Shown: positions 1-6,754, counted from the stretch's first letter. The stretch: DNA of 9,515 bases from Acidimicrobiaceae bacterium (GCA_030838025.1 JAUTXM010000150.1:1-9515); one strand, 5' to 3'. Numbers and translations are program-made. Notes: generated from the sequence alone by a model not told the origin.

Positions 1-2
1 AG

Positions 3-143
3 CGGGTCGCGGGCACCACCTTCACGCTGACCACTTCACTCGCCGCCGCCACCTACCGCTGGCAGGTCGAGGCCTACGACGCCAAAGATCACAAGCTCGC
101 CGCCAGTCCCGACGACGTGACGTTCGCCGTCGTCGCGGGCTGA
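3..143 (+). CDS. C-terminal end of a fibronectin type III-like protein (partial)
   Basis: Only the last 46 codons are inside the window; the gene begins upstream. The frame opens at base 3 and ends in TGA. The translation contains the segment TYRWQVEAYDAKDHKLA followed by a final strand VTFAVVAG. This is the usual look of the last beta strands of a fibronectin III or similar Ig-fold domain (Y-x-W-x-V-x-A-x-D). Such domains usually belong to secreted or cell-surface proteins in actinobacteria and mediate binding rather than catalysis. The next gene downstream also ends in an Ig-like fold, so this end of the window may be a cluster of surface proteins. The identity of the complete protein cannot be told from this fragment. 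Confidence 0.6.
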   Translation, partial: RVAGTTFTLTTSLAAATYRWQVEAYDAKDHKLAASPDDVTFAVVAG

Positions 144-517
144 GCGCAGTAGCTGCCGAGGCTAGGGATCCACGACCTTCAACCAGGAGACGTTCTAGTC
201 GTGACCGAGGGACCCAGGGCAGTGGCCAAACTGAAGGTCCCGTGAAGCAGCGACTGCGCCAGATTGATCTCCCGGCGCCAGGACCGGACGGAGGGCGCTC
301 CAGAACCCCTTTTCGGCCCGGATTCCGCAGAGATCTGGCCGGGACATCCCGGTGCCAGACTAGGCGCGTCGATGCTCAGTCTGGTCCTCTGACTGCGCCC
401 CCGGCGGCCCCTCGGTCAAAGGTGACGCGTGATGACTTCGGATGAATCCGCGGCGACTTCACTTCTCGAGTTCAGAATGTCGGCTGGCCACCGTCTGTCA
501 CCTTCACCGGGTTCCCG
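144..517. other. Non-coding gap with one inverted repeat
   Basis: No convincing gene was found. A short GTG frame at 200 has AGGAG 11 bases before it but stops after 14 codons. An ATG at 432 has AAAGGTG before it but its frame is not that of the following gene. An inverted repeat CCAGACT (355-361) and AGTCTGG (378-384) is separated by 16 bases and could form a hairpin; it lacks a T-run. The frame of the next gene is open and protein-like from base 446, although no start codon occurs between there and 518. Confidence 0.4.
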
Positions 518-1357
518 GTGGCGCTCGACGCCCGGAACCTGTCGACGACGGCGTACGTGGTGACCAATGCCCTCACGCCGCCCAGTACCTGGACCCCGAG
601 CAACGTCGTCCAGCACTACAACCTCCTCGCCGCACCGTTGTATGGCTTCCAGGTCGGTTCGGCGCTCGTCGCCACCTTCAATTGGGGCGTCTCGGACACC
701 GGGACCATGACCTACCAGTCGGCGTACTCGACGTTCCTGGCCGGCGCCGGGACCACCACCCTGGTCGTCAAGGGCCTGACGGTCAACGAGAACGCCACCG
801 ACTTGCACGGGGCCTTTTACACCCTCGGCCTCAATGTCGCGGGCCCGTCGTACAGCTCGTCTGCGGTCCAGGCGCTGCACCTGGTCCCCGGTCCGTACGA
901 GTTCTGGACAGCCGACAACAACCCGCCGAAGTTCCAGTGGGTTGTCAACAACGACGGCACGGTCGGCTTCACGCCGGGCATCCCGCACCCCTGCGCCTGG
1001 ACAAGTGGGCCGAACACCCTCGTTGTCGTGGAGTGCACCTTCACGACCGCTTCGGGCACGCCCAATCCGTCGACCAGCCGGGAATCATTCCGGATCACGT
1101 CCCTCGAGTGCAGCCGGATAGCCAACGTGCACGCCACCGGCACGATCACCTTCACCGACGTGACCACCGGCGTCACCCTCGGGACCGCCACCCTCACGCC
1201 GTCACCCACTTACGCCAACTGCAGCGTGACGTACGGTTCCGATACGGAGGTCCTACGTCCCGGGAGCTACTCCATACAAGCCGCCTACAACCCACGTGGA
1301 TCGCTCCCCATCCTGGCGAACTACCCCCGCCAATACACCCAAGTCGTCAACGCCTAG
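518..1357 (+). CDS. Ig-like domain (Big_3_5 type) protein, N-terminus uncertain
   Basis: The 279-residue product has no enzyme motif. Residues about 204-279 look like a bacterial Ig-like group 3 domain. It reads GTITFTDVTTGVTLGTATL, then a loop with a Cys, then LRPGSYSIQAAYNP, and closes with YTQVVNA, matching the family pattern of value, LGTATL, GxYsItAxY and final strand. Residues 1-200 are beta-rich with NGT/NAT-like loops and four cysteines in the domain and its approach (159, 173, 198, 235); I do not recognise a family there. GTG 518 is the first possible start, but it has no ribosome binding site and gives no signal peptide. The same frame stays open and protein-like back to 446. The true start may therefore be lost to a frameshift, or this may be the 3' part of a larger gene. 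It is probably a surface or exported protein. Transcription ends at the hairpin just downstream. Confidence 0.72.
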   Translation: MALDARNLSTTAYVVTNALTPPSTWTPSNVVQHYNLLAAPLYGFQVGSALVATFNWGVSDTGTMTYQSAYSTFLAGAGTTTLVVKGLTVNENATDLHGAFYTLGLNVAGPSYSSSAVQALHLVPGPYEFWTADNNPPKFQWVVNNDGTVGFTPGIPHPCAWTSGPNTLVVVECTFTTASGTPNPSTSRESFRITSLECSRIANVHATGTITFTDVTTGVTLGTATLTPSPTYANCSVTYGSDTEVLRPGSYSIQAAYNPRGSLPILANYPRQYTQVVNA

Positions 1358-1383
1358 CCGACGATCCTGTGTCCCACCCGAAC

Positions 1384-1417
1384 AAGCGGCCCGTTGCCAC
1401 CCGGCAACGGGCCGCTT
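1384..1417. terminator. Perfect 15-bp hairpin between convergent genes
   Basis: AAGCGGCCCGTTGCC (1384-1398) is the exact reverse complement of GGCAACGGGCCGCTT (1403-1417), with the four-base loop ACCC. It lies 26 bases after the stop of the Ig-like gene and 53 bases beyond the end of the minus-strand gene, so it can serve both. The T-run is weak on either side (CCTTT on plus, TTGTT on minus), as is usual in high-GC actinobacteria. Confidence 0.85.
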
Positions 1418-1470
1418 CCTTTGCGACAGGCTTCATCGGCCGTGGGCCGCCTTACGACGGGGACTGGGTG

Positions 1471-2229
1471 TCAGCTGCACCAGTTCTGCGTGTGCCACCC
1501 CGGAGCGCCGTTGCGCCACGAGTAGCTCCACTGACAAGACCAGCTTCCGGAGCCTCGAACCTGGATGGCGTTGAAGTAAGAATTGTAAAAGAACGCTCCA
1601 GTGGGATCGAATATCCCTTGGTAGCTGAAGCCTGCGTTTCCGGCGAGGTTGACCTGATACCCGTTGGACCATTGTTGCCAGGCGTTTTGGTACTGGAGGG
1701 ACCAGCCCCCGAAGGTCTCACGATGATAGGCGACAGCATTGTGGAGAGACCAATAGTTCACCCAGCCGCCGTTATACTGCCAATAGGCGATCGTGTCGAA
1801 TTCGTTCATTAGGATCCCGCAACAGTCCCACACACGCTGGTACACGCCGTGCTGGGTGCTCCACACCGTCGCGGCCCTGCTGGATCCAGGCGCCGATGCG
1901 GCCTCCGGCACCGCTGCACCAACCTGCGGAACGCTCGCCCGCGGCACCAAATGCACGGCCGAGACATGGGCCGCGCAGTCGTTTCCGATCACTACGACCA
2001 CCGTTGCGGCCATGCCGCTAGGTGGGGAAGGAATGGTGCCGTGGTCTTGCATCGGTCCGCATACACGTTGCGTCGCGCGGGTGGGGGTAGCCACGGGCGT
2101 CGCCGCGGCGACACTGGAGGGCTGGACTGCACCCGCCACCCCAGCGATTCCGAAACCTATGACGCCCGCGATCGCCGCCGCCATCCGGCGAGATTGGAAT
2201 GTCGTCTTACCTTGGAAGTGTGTATTCAT
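1471..2229 (-). CDS. Secreted aromatic-rich cysteine-containing protein of unknown function
   Basis: A 252-residue exported protein that I do not recognise. Residues 1-15 are basic (ending SRR), 16-34 are hydrophobic, and an AGA site at 32-34 suggests signal peptidase cleavage. A low-complexity Ala/Pro/Thr stretch follows. Residues about 120-252 are dense in aromatics: 13 Trp and 11 Tyr, in phrases such as AYWQYNGGWVNYW, GGWSLQYQNAWQQW and SWSCQWSYSW. Six cysteines (57, 85, 136, 137, 232, 251) could form three disulfides outside the cell; the protein ends in NWCS. The start is set by AAGGAGGAG five bases before ATG. The spacing of Trp and Tyr suggests a compact beta fold that binds sugar, wall polymer or another surface, or a bacteriocin-like product; neither is shown. 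It is monocistronic, convergent with the Ig-like gene and divergent from the sensor operon. An intrinsic terminator in its leader points to regulated read-through. Confidence 0.85.
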   Translation of the reverse strand: MNTHFQGKTTFQSRRMAAAIAGVIGFGIAGVAGAVQPSSVAAATPVATPTRATQRVCGPMQDHGTIPSPPSGMAATVVVVIGNDCAAHVSAVHLVPRASVPQVGAAVPEAASAPGSSRAATVWSTQHGVYQRVWDCCGILMNEFDTIAYWQYNGGWVNYWSLHNAVAYHRETFGGWSLQYQNAWQQWSNGYQVNLAGNAGFSYQGIFDPTGAFFYNSYFNAIQVRGSGSWSCQWSYSWRNGAPGWHTQNWCS

Positions 2230-2232
2230 TTA

Positions 2233-2241
2233 CTCCTCCTT
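2233..2241 (-). promoter_or_regulatory. Strong ribosome binding site of the aromatic-rich secreted protein
   Basis: On the minus strand AAGGAGGAG lies three bases before the ATG at 2229-2227 (five bases from the AGGAGG core). It is the best Shine-Dalgarno match in the window and fixes the start of the gene. Confidence 0.85.
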
Positions 2242-2273
2242 GTCCTCGCTCCCAGGGTGACACGAGAAGTTCG

Positions 2274-2301
2274 AAAAAAGGGAGGGGCCGAACAGCCCCC
2301 C
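2274..2301 (-). terminator. Intrinsic terminator or attenuator in the leader of the secreted-protein gene
   Basis: Read on the minus strand, GGGGGGC, a six-base loop TGTTCG, and GCCCCTC form a 7-bp stem with one G-U pair, followed by CC and TTTTTT (2279-2274). This is the only classic U-tract terminator in the window. The G-U pair becomes an A-C mismatch on the plus strand, so the element is directed leftward. It sits about 45 bases upstream of the ATG at 2229 and just before the ribosome binding site. No minus-strand gene upstream is obvious, so it more likely attenuates this gene's own transcript than ends another. Confidence 0.6.
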
Positions 2302-2587
2302 GCACAGCCGACGACCTGCGACGCTGGCCTGGTCGTAAGGCCGAGAGCGAGCCCGCGGCGGCAACCGCCTCGCTGAAGCTGCCCTGGCCGGGGTGCGTCC
2401 TGAACAATGGCGATCGGTAGGACGTGCCGTAGGTACCAACGAACTGCCAGCATGATCACATCGGAACGGAGCCTGAAGCCGAAGAGCGCTGACAGCTCGA
2501 CCACCACCTGAGGGCGATGACATCGATTCGCGCAGACAGCTGGGGGCCGTTCTGCCCCTTGCCTAATGGCAGGCGCCTGTCGCATCT
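2302..2587. other. Divergent intergenic region
   Basis: This stretch separates the minus-strand secreted-protein gene from the plus-strand sensor operon and should hold both promoters. No clear -35/-10 pair was found for either. A small hairpin GGGGGC (2542-2547), loop CGTTCT, GCCCCT (2554-2559) lies near the right end. A minus-strand frame ending in an ATGA overlap with the secreted-protein start crosses it, but its composition does not look protein-coding. Confidence 0.4.
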
Positions 2588-3511
2588 TTGCTCTTGACAT
2601 CGCAAACGCCATCGGAGGTGACCGCGCTGTACGCACCCAGGGACACGAAGGGCCCACCCTGGTCGCTCCGGTTGGTAGCCCTGGCCCGTGACGCGGTCAG
2701 TCCGTCGATCGCCGGGTCGCGTGCCGACCTCGAGCGCCTAACGGCCCTGCGAATCGACGCCGGCCTGCTGCTCCTTATCCTCAGCGCCCGGTTGATCCAC
2801 CTGGCGCAAGCCACGGTCGACGTCACCATAGGCAGCGTCGCCTACACCCACGCGCTCGTCGCCAGGTTGGCCGCGACCGGCTGCGTGATCGAGTCGGTGT
2901 TGCTGTCAGTAGCGTTGGTGCGGCGAGGACGGCTCACCGTGCGGTTGCTCATTGCTGACACCGTGTTCGGGCTCGCCGGGCTCGGACTCCTGTCCGTCGC
3001 GACCGCGTCAACTGTCGGCCGCACCGGCACGATCGACTGGATGCTGCCGTACACCGTTGTCACTGCCACGGCACTCGGCCTGATTGCAACTTCCGGTCGT
3101 ACCTACGATTGGTGGGGAGCGGCGGCGGCCTTGGTCCTGGCGGGCGGATACGTCGCCTCCGTGTCGCTCCCGCGGCTGGTTGCGGGCGAGCGGACCGCGC
3201 AGGTCATCGGTAACGCGGGCAACTATCTGGTCTTCTACCTGGCTGCGGTCGGGGTGTCGATGGTTCTGAGACGTCAACTGCGCGGTATCGCGGCGGCCAA
3301 CGATGCGGCGAAGCGAGCGGCATCACAGCTGGCGGACGAAGCACAGTGGCGGGTCGTTGCTGTCGATGTGTTCGGGCCGGTGCTCGACCTGCTCGACCGC
3401 GCCGCAGACCTCGCAGACGACGTGCCCGAGGCCATGCGCCAGGAGGCCGACCGGCTGATCGAGCTGATCGAGGCGACCAACCCCGGGGTCGAGATAGGGG
3501 AACATCCGTGA
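2588..3511 (+). CDS. Six-helix membrane sensor resembling a histidine kinase without catalytic parts
   Basis: The 307-residue product has a hydrophobic region with about six membrane segments (near 53-76, 88-112, 118-142, 149-169, 175-195, 206-227). A charged helical linker follows (228-255), then a short dimerisation-like helix and an acidic helical tail. It shares layout and the phrase WMLPYTVVTA (151-160) with the kinase two genes downstream, so the two are paralogues. Where that kinase has YRLGHDYPKAYL, this protein has WRVVAVDVFGPVL: the phosphoacceptor His position is Val259, next to Asp260. The protein then ends, with no ATPase domain. It cannot act as a normal kinase; a co-sensor or regulatory partner is inferred. 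The stop overlaps the next start as GTGA. The start is uncertain: TTG 2588 gives the longest frame, and GTG 2618 is in frame with GGAG abutting it. Confidence 0.82.
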   Translation: MLLTSQTPSEVTALYAPRDTKGPPWSLRLVALARDAVSPSIAGSRADLERLTALRIDAGLLLLILSARLIHLAQATVDVTIGSVAYTHALVARLAATGCVIESVLLSVALVRRGRLTVRLLIADTVFGLAGLGLLSVATASTVGRTGTIDWMLPYTVVTATALGLIATSGRTYDWWGAAAALVLAGGYVASVSLPRLVAGERTAQVIGNAGNYLVFYLAAVGVSMVLRRQLRGIAAANDAAKRAASQLADEAQWRVVAVDVFGPVLDLLDRAADLADDVPEAMRQEADRLIELIEATNPGVEIGEHP

Positions 3512-4179
3512 GCGAACTGCCCCCGGCCGTCCGGATCGACATCATCGAGGACCAGCAGTTCACCCGTGACCTCGAGGTCGAACGACTTCAGGACCGGGCC
3601 GGACCGAAGGCTCGAGTCCGGGGATTCGCCAGCGTCGAGGAATTCGTGGCCGCCGGCGACCCCGGGGATGTGGTGGTGCTCGACCTCGGACTCGATACCG
3701 GCGGGGTGGAGGGTGCGGCCGCGATCAAGATGCTGACGCAGGCGGGCCGGGCGGTGCTCGTCCTTTCGGGCTCTCACAGTGCCGAGGTGATCGAGCGGGC
3801 CCACGCGGCCGGCGCAGTTGGTTACATCGGCAAGGACACCGCCGACATCGACGACGTGGTATTCGCCATCGACGAGGTGCTGGCGGGCCGGGACTACGTC
3901 GACCCGAAGCTGCTCGCTCGGGTCGGCGTGGCGGCACGGAAGAAGCTCTCGCTGCGACAACAGGAGGTGCTCCGCCTCGAGGCGCTCGGACTCAACATCG
4001 GACAGATCGCCAGACGGCTCGACCCGCCGCTGGCCGAGGCCGGGGTCAAGCGCCACATCGAGCACATCAAAGAGATCTATCCCGAATGCGGGAAGCAGAC
4101 CGAGCGTGCTCGGCTGGCCATTCGGCTCGGCCTGGTCACGCCGTGGGAGCTACCGCCGGGAACCTTGGCCGGCGGGTGA
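3508..4179 (+). CDS. NarL/LuxR-type response regulator
   Basis: The 223-residue product is a two-domain DNA-binding response regulator. The receiver domain (about 8-128) has the acidic pair Glu14-Asp15 in RIDIIEDQQ, the phosphorylation site Asp59 in VVVLDLG, Ser87 in VLVLSGS and Lys109 in GYIGKD. All receiver key residues are present. The C-terminal part (about 145-210) is a LuxR-type helix-turn-helix beginning KKLSLRQQEVLRLEALGLNIGQIARRL. The recognition part DPPLAEAGVKRHIEHIKEI is a few residues longer and less typical than the usual xxSxxTVKxHxxxI pattern. The start chosen is GTG 3508, overlapping the preceding stop as GTGA, with AGGGGA (3496-3501) six bases upstream; longer in-frame starts would overlap the sensor gene heavily. 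It is presumably phosphorylated by the kinase encoded next and controls transcription of unknown targets. Confidence 0.93.
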   Translation: MSELPPAVRIDIIEDQQFTRDLEVERLQDRAGPKARVRGFASVEEFVAAGDPGDVVVLDLGLDTGGVEGAAAIKMLTQAGRAVLVLSGSHSAEVIERAHAAGAVGYIGKDTADIDDVVFAIDEVLAGRDYVDPKLLARVGVAARKKLSLRQQEVLRLEALGLNIGQIARRLDPPLAEAGVKRHIEHIKEIYPECGKQTERARLAIRLGLVTPWELPPGTLAGG

Positions 4180-5408
4180 ACTTCACGGGTGGAATAGGCG
4201 AATCCGGCGGCTTGGCGGCCGCCGCCGGCGATGAGGCCGTTTCGGCCGAGCGCGTCATCGTCATCGGGCTTGGCATCGTCAGGACCGGCACGCTGCTGCT
4301 CGGCGCCATTCAGCTTCTGGCCGGAGCGAAAGGCCCGAACTCGGGCCTGGCAGCGTTGGCCTTCGCCATCGTCGGGACGACCAGCGTGGCGGTCTTCGTC
4401 CGCGCCGCGATGCGCCTGCGACACCTACCGGCGGTCCCGGCATTCGACTCGACCGCGGCACTCGCCGAGACGCTCGCGGGACTGTGCGGTCTGTTACTGC
4501 TGCGTGGCGCGACACCGGCCTATGACCTGCTGAGCCCGGGTTTTTGGATGCTCCCGTACACAGTCGTCACCGCGGTGATGCTCGCGGCCGGTTTCAAGCG
4601 TGTCATCTCCGGCCTGGCCGGCTCGCTGGTCCTGACCGCCGGATATCTGACCGCCGTGTCGCCGGCTCTGCACGCCGGATCCAACACGGTCCGCGGGGCC
4701 GGTGCTGCTGCGCTGAACAACGCTCTCTCGTACTCCAGCTTCTTCGCGTTCGGCCTGATCATCTTCCACCTGTACCGCTTCGTCACAAATGAGGTCGGCC
4801 TGCTGCGGCGACTGGCGGCCGACAGCTCGGCTGAGCGGGCCCGGCTGATTGCTGCCCGGGGCGCCTACCGACTGGGTCACGACTATCCGAAAGCCTACTT
4901 GCGTGAGTTCCGCCGGGCAGAGCGGCCGACCGCTGATCTCCGGCTGTGGGCGACACGGTTCCGGTCCGATCTGCTGACGGCCCTATCCGCCGATCCCCGC
5001 ACCACGGTCGACCTGGCAGAGGAGATGGAGAACGTCGTGGCGACCTTCGCAGGCGCCATGTCGGTCACCCTCGACACCCGGGCGCTGATCGACGAACTGA
5101 AGGGCGTCCCCGTCCTGGTCGTGGTCGAAGCGGTCCGGGAATGCCTCAACAACGCGTCCTACCACTGTTACGGGTCCACCGTGACCGCGACCGCTACCTC
5201 CGCCAACGGCGATCTCGTTGTCACCGTCCACGACGACGGACCGGGCTGCAACCCCGATCAGGTGATGGCGGCCTGGGCTCTCAAGCAGAACGCGGTGTAT
5301 CTGGTCGAGGCCGCGGGCGGTCGGTTCACAGTGGAGTCAGGGCCCGCCACAGGCACGACGGTCCGGCTCTCCTACCCGTTGAGCGGTCAGGACCGGCGAT
5401 CGCCCTGA
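4176..5408 (+). CDS. NarL-family membrane sensor histidine kinase
   Basis: The 410-residue product has about six membrane segments (near 26-50, 57-77, 95-111, 122-140, 145-163, 182-202), a basic/acidic coiled linker, then a kinase core. The phosphoacceptor is probably His235 in RLGHDYPKAYL, matching the HD pair of the HisKA_3 type although the surrounding residues are divergent. The ATPase domain has an N box (VVEAVRECLNNASYH, Glu318, Asn325-Asn326), a G1 box (VHDDGPGCNPD, 351-361) and a C-terminal glycine stretch (SGPATGTTVRL). It would sense a membrane or extracellular cue and phosphorylate the regulator encoded just upstream. GTG 4176 is chosen because it overlaps the regulator's stop as GTGA, the same junction as in the previous pair. 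It is a paralogue of the catalytically empty sensor at 2588-3511. The gene order sensor, regulator, sensor is uncommon. Confidence 0.92.
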   Translation: MNFTGGIGESGGLAAAAGDEAVSAERVIVIGLGIVRTGTLLLGAIQLLAGAKGPNSGLAALAFAIVGTTSVAVFVRAAMRLRHLPAVPAFDSTAALAETLAGLCGLLLLRGATPAYDLLSPGFWMLPYTVVTAVMLAAGFKRVISGLAGSLVLTAGYLTAVSPALHAGSNTVRGAGAAALNNALSYSSFFAFGLIIFHLYRFVTNEVGLLRRLAADSSAERARLIAARGAYRLGHDYPKAYLREFRRAERPTADLRLWATRFRSDLLTALSADPRTTVDLAEEMENVVATFAGAMSVTLDTRALIDELKGVPVLVVVEAVRECLNNASYHCYGSTVTATATSANGDLVVTVHDDGPGCNPDQVMAAWALKQNAVYLVEAAGGRFTVESGPATGTTVRLSYPLSGQDRRSP

Positions 5409-5503
5409 CCGCCTCGGCGAGTACCGGCGAGGGCGTTGCCACAGCCGGCGCAATCACCGCGGCAACCACTAGACCGCATTCTCGGTGGCGACGGCGCCAG
5501 CCG

Positions 5504-6595
5504 GTGAGAGTGCTGGCGGGTGCCGCCGCCCTGATGCTGCTCGGTGTCAGCCTGCTCAGCTCGTACTTCGCCCACCGCCTGGTCCAGGTCAGACCGGTCG
5601 AGGAGCGCTACGCACTCCGAGTCGTCGCATTGGCCGCCACGGGCACGGTGACGCTTACCCGCGGCCCCGACGCAGACGAGCCCGGCTCGTTCCGGCTGTC
5701 CTGGCCGGCCGGACACGCCACCGTGGGACCCGTTGTCACATCGGACGGGTCGACTGTCACCCGGTCGCTGACACAGGTCTCCGGCCGACTCCGTCCGGGG
5801 CAGCGGGTCGGCATCCAGTCCAATCCCTTCACCGGAGACCCAGCTAGCGCGCTCGGCCTCTCCTTCGCCGACGTCGCGGTGGCGGGCCCCACCGGTGCGT
5901 TGCCCGCCTGGTACGTCGCCGGGCAACGCCGAACCTGGGTGCTGCTGATCCATGGTCTCGACGGCAGTCGATCCGATGCCCTGCCCGCTATGACGTCCTT
6001 GCACGACCTCGGGTTCCCGATGCTCGCCATCACGTACCGCAACGACGTGGGCGCGGCCCGCAGCGCCGACCACCGCAGCCACCTCGGTGACACGGAATGG
6101 CAGGACGTCGAAGCGGCCATCGGTTACGCCCAGGCCAACGGCGCTGAGGGCGTGGTCCTGTATGGCTGGTCCCTCGGCGCCGGAATGGCCGTGGTGGTCA
6201 GCGAACGGTCACCGCTGCGCGACACCGTCCGGGCCCTGGTCCTCGACTCACCGCTGCTCGACTGGCGAGCGACACTGTCGTTCAACGCGAGCCGGCACCG
6301 ACTGCCCGCCCCGGTCACCTGGGCCAGCGAGACGATGCTCGCTGTCAGCCTGGGTGTCCACCTCGACCAATACCGGCAAACCAGACTGTCAGCTGCGCTG
6401 TCCACAAGAACGCTCGTCGTCCAGGGCACCGCCGACACCGTCGTCCCCCTCGCGCCCACCGACGCCTTCGCCCGGGCCCGGCCCGACCTCGTCAGCTACC
6501 TCCGAGTTCCGGGTGCCGACCATGTATCTGTGGCCGACAGCGACCCCGGCGGGTACGCCGCTGGGCTCCGTCGCGTCCTCGGCTCGTTGCCCTAG
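5504..6595 (+). CDS. Membrane-anchored alpha/beta hydrolase
   Basis: With the GTG 5504 start the product has 363 residues. An N-terminal hydrophobic helix (about 4-23) follows a basic stretch and should anchor the protein with its catalytic part outside the cytoplasm. After a beta-rich segment of about 110 residues comes an alpha/beta hydrolase domain: oxyanion motif HGLDG (150-154), nucleophile Ser223 in GWSLGAG, acid Asp311 in VVQGTADTVVP and His340 in PGADHVS. All triad members are present, so it is probably an active serine hydrolase (esterase, thioesterase or peptidase-like); the substrate is unknown. Start choice is unsure. The frame is open upstream through RWRRRQP, giving a better type II anchor, and a CTG at 5405 overlaps the kinase stop as CTGA, echoing the two GTGA junctions. 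Operon membership with the kinase is likely. A hairpin follows the stop. Confidence 0.88.
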   Translation: MRVLAGAAALMLLGVSLLSSYFAHRLVQVRPVEERYALRVVALAATGTVTLTRGPDADEPGSFRLSWPAGHATVGPVVTSDGSTVTRSLTQVSGRLRPGQRVGIQSNPFTGDPASALGLSFADVAVAGPTGALPAWYVAGQRRTWVLLIHGLDGSRSDALPAMTSLHDLGFPMLAITYRNDVGAARSADHRSHLGDTEWQDVEAAIGYAQANGAEGVVLYGWSLGAGMAVVVSERSPLRDTVRALVLDSPLLDWRATLSFNASRHRLPAPVTWASETMLAVSLGVHLDQYRQTRLSAALSTRTLVVQGTADTVVPLAPTDAFARARPDLVSYLRVPGADHVSVADSDPGGYAAGLRRVLGSLP

Positions 6596-6612
6596 CCCGG
6601 GGACGGCGCGGT

Positions 6613-6632
6613 AGGGGGCATTTGAGCCCCTT
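6613..6632 (+). terminator. G-rich hairpin after the hydrolase gene
   Basis: AGGGGGC (6613-6619) pairs with GCCCCTT (6626-6632) across loop ATTTGA, with one G-T wobble. It lies 17 bases after the hydrolase stop and could end the sensor operon. There is no T-run. The right arm can instead pair with CAAGGGGC at 6678-6685, so it may have a second role in the leader of the M23 gene. Confidence 0.45.
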
Positions 6633-6737
6633 GTCGGAACATTCCAATTCCGTCACGATCATTTCAGTTGACCTGTCCAAGGGGCCTTTTGTTGCCAGCC
6701 AGGCGTTGGCGCGCGAAGAGGCTTTCACCATCGCGTG

Positions 6738-6745
6738 AAAAGGAG
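6738..6745 (+). promoter_or_regulatory. Ribosome binding site of the M23 endopeptidase gene
   Basis: AAAAGGAG lies nine bases before ATG 6755. It decides for this start over the ATG at 6767, which has none, and over earlier in-frame starts that would add residues before the signal peptide. Confidence 0.8.
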
Positions 6746-6754
6746 ACGATACCA

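Noticed and set aside
416..988. Long minus-strand frame opposite the Ig-like gene
   Set aside because: Arg/Gly/Val-rich shadow of the plus-strand gene with no ribosome binding site or recognisable domain.
442..1812. 456-residue plus-strand frame spanning the Ig-like gene, terminator and secreted-protein gene
   Set aside because: It crosses a perfect terminator and runs antisense to a gene with a signal peptide and strong ribosome binding site; its composition is Arg/Pro/His-rich.
2594..2622. TTGACA as a -35 promoter box for the sensor operon
   Set aside because: No -10 element is found at 16-18 bases and the site falls inside the longest reading frame; left open but not annotated.
2226..2657. 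Minus-strand frame ending in an ATGA overlap with the secreted-protein start
   Set aside because: The overlap is suggestive, but the protein is low-complexity and Arg-rich, its start region enters the sensor gene, and the leader terminator lies within it.
3274..4065. 263-residue minus-strand frame opposite the regulator
   Set aside because: It lies over two well-recognised plus-strand genes and shows no domain of its own.
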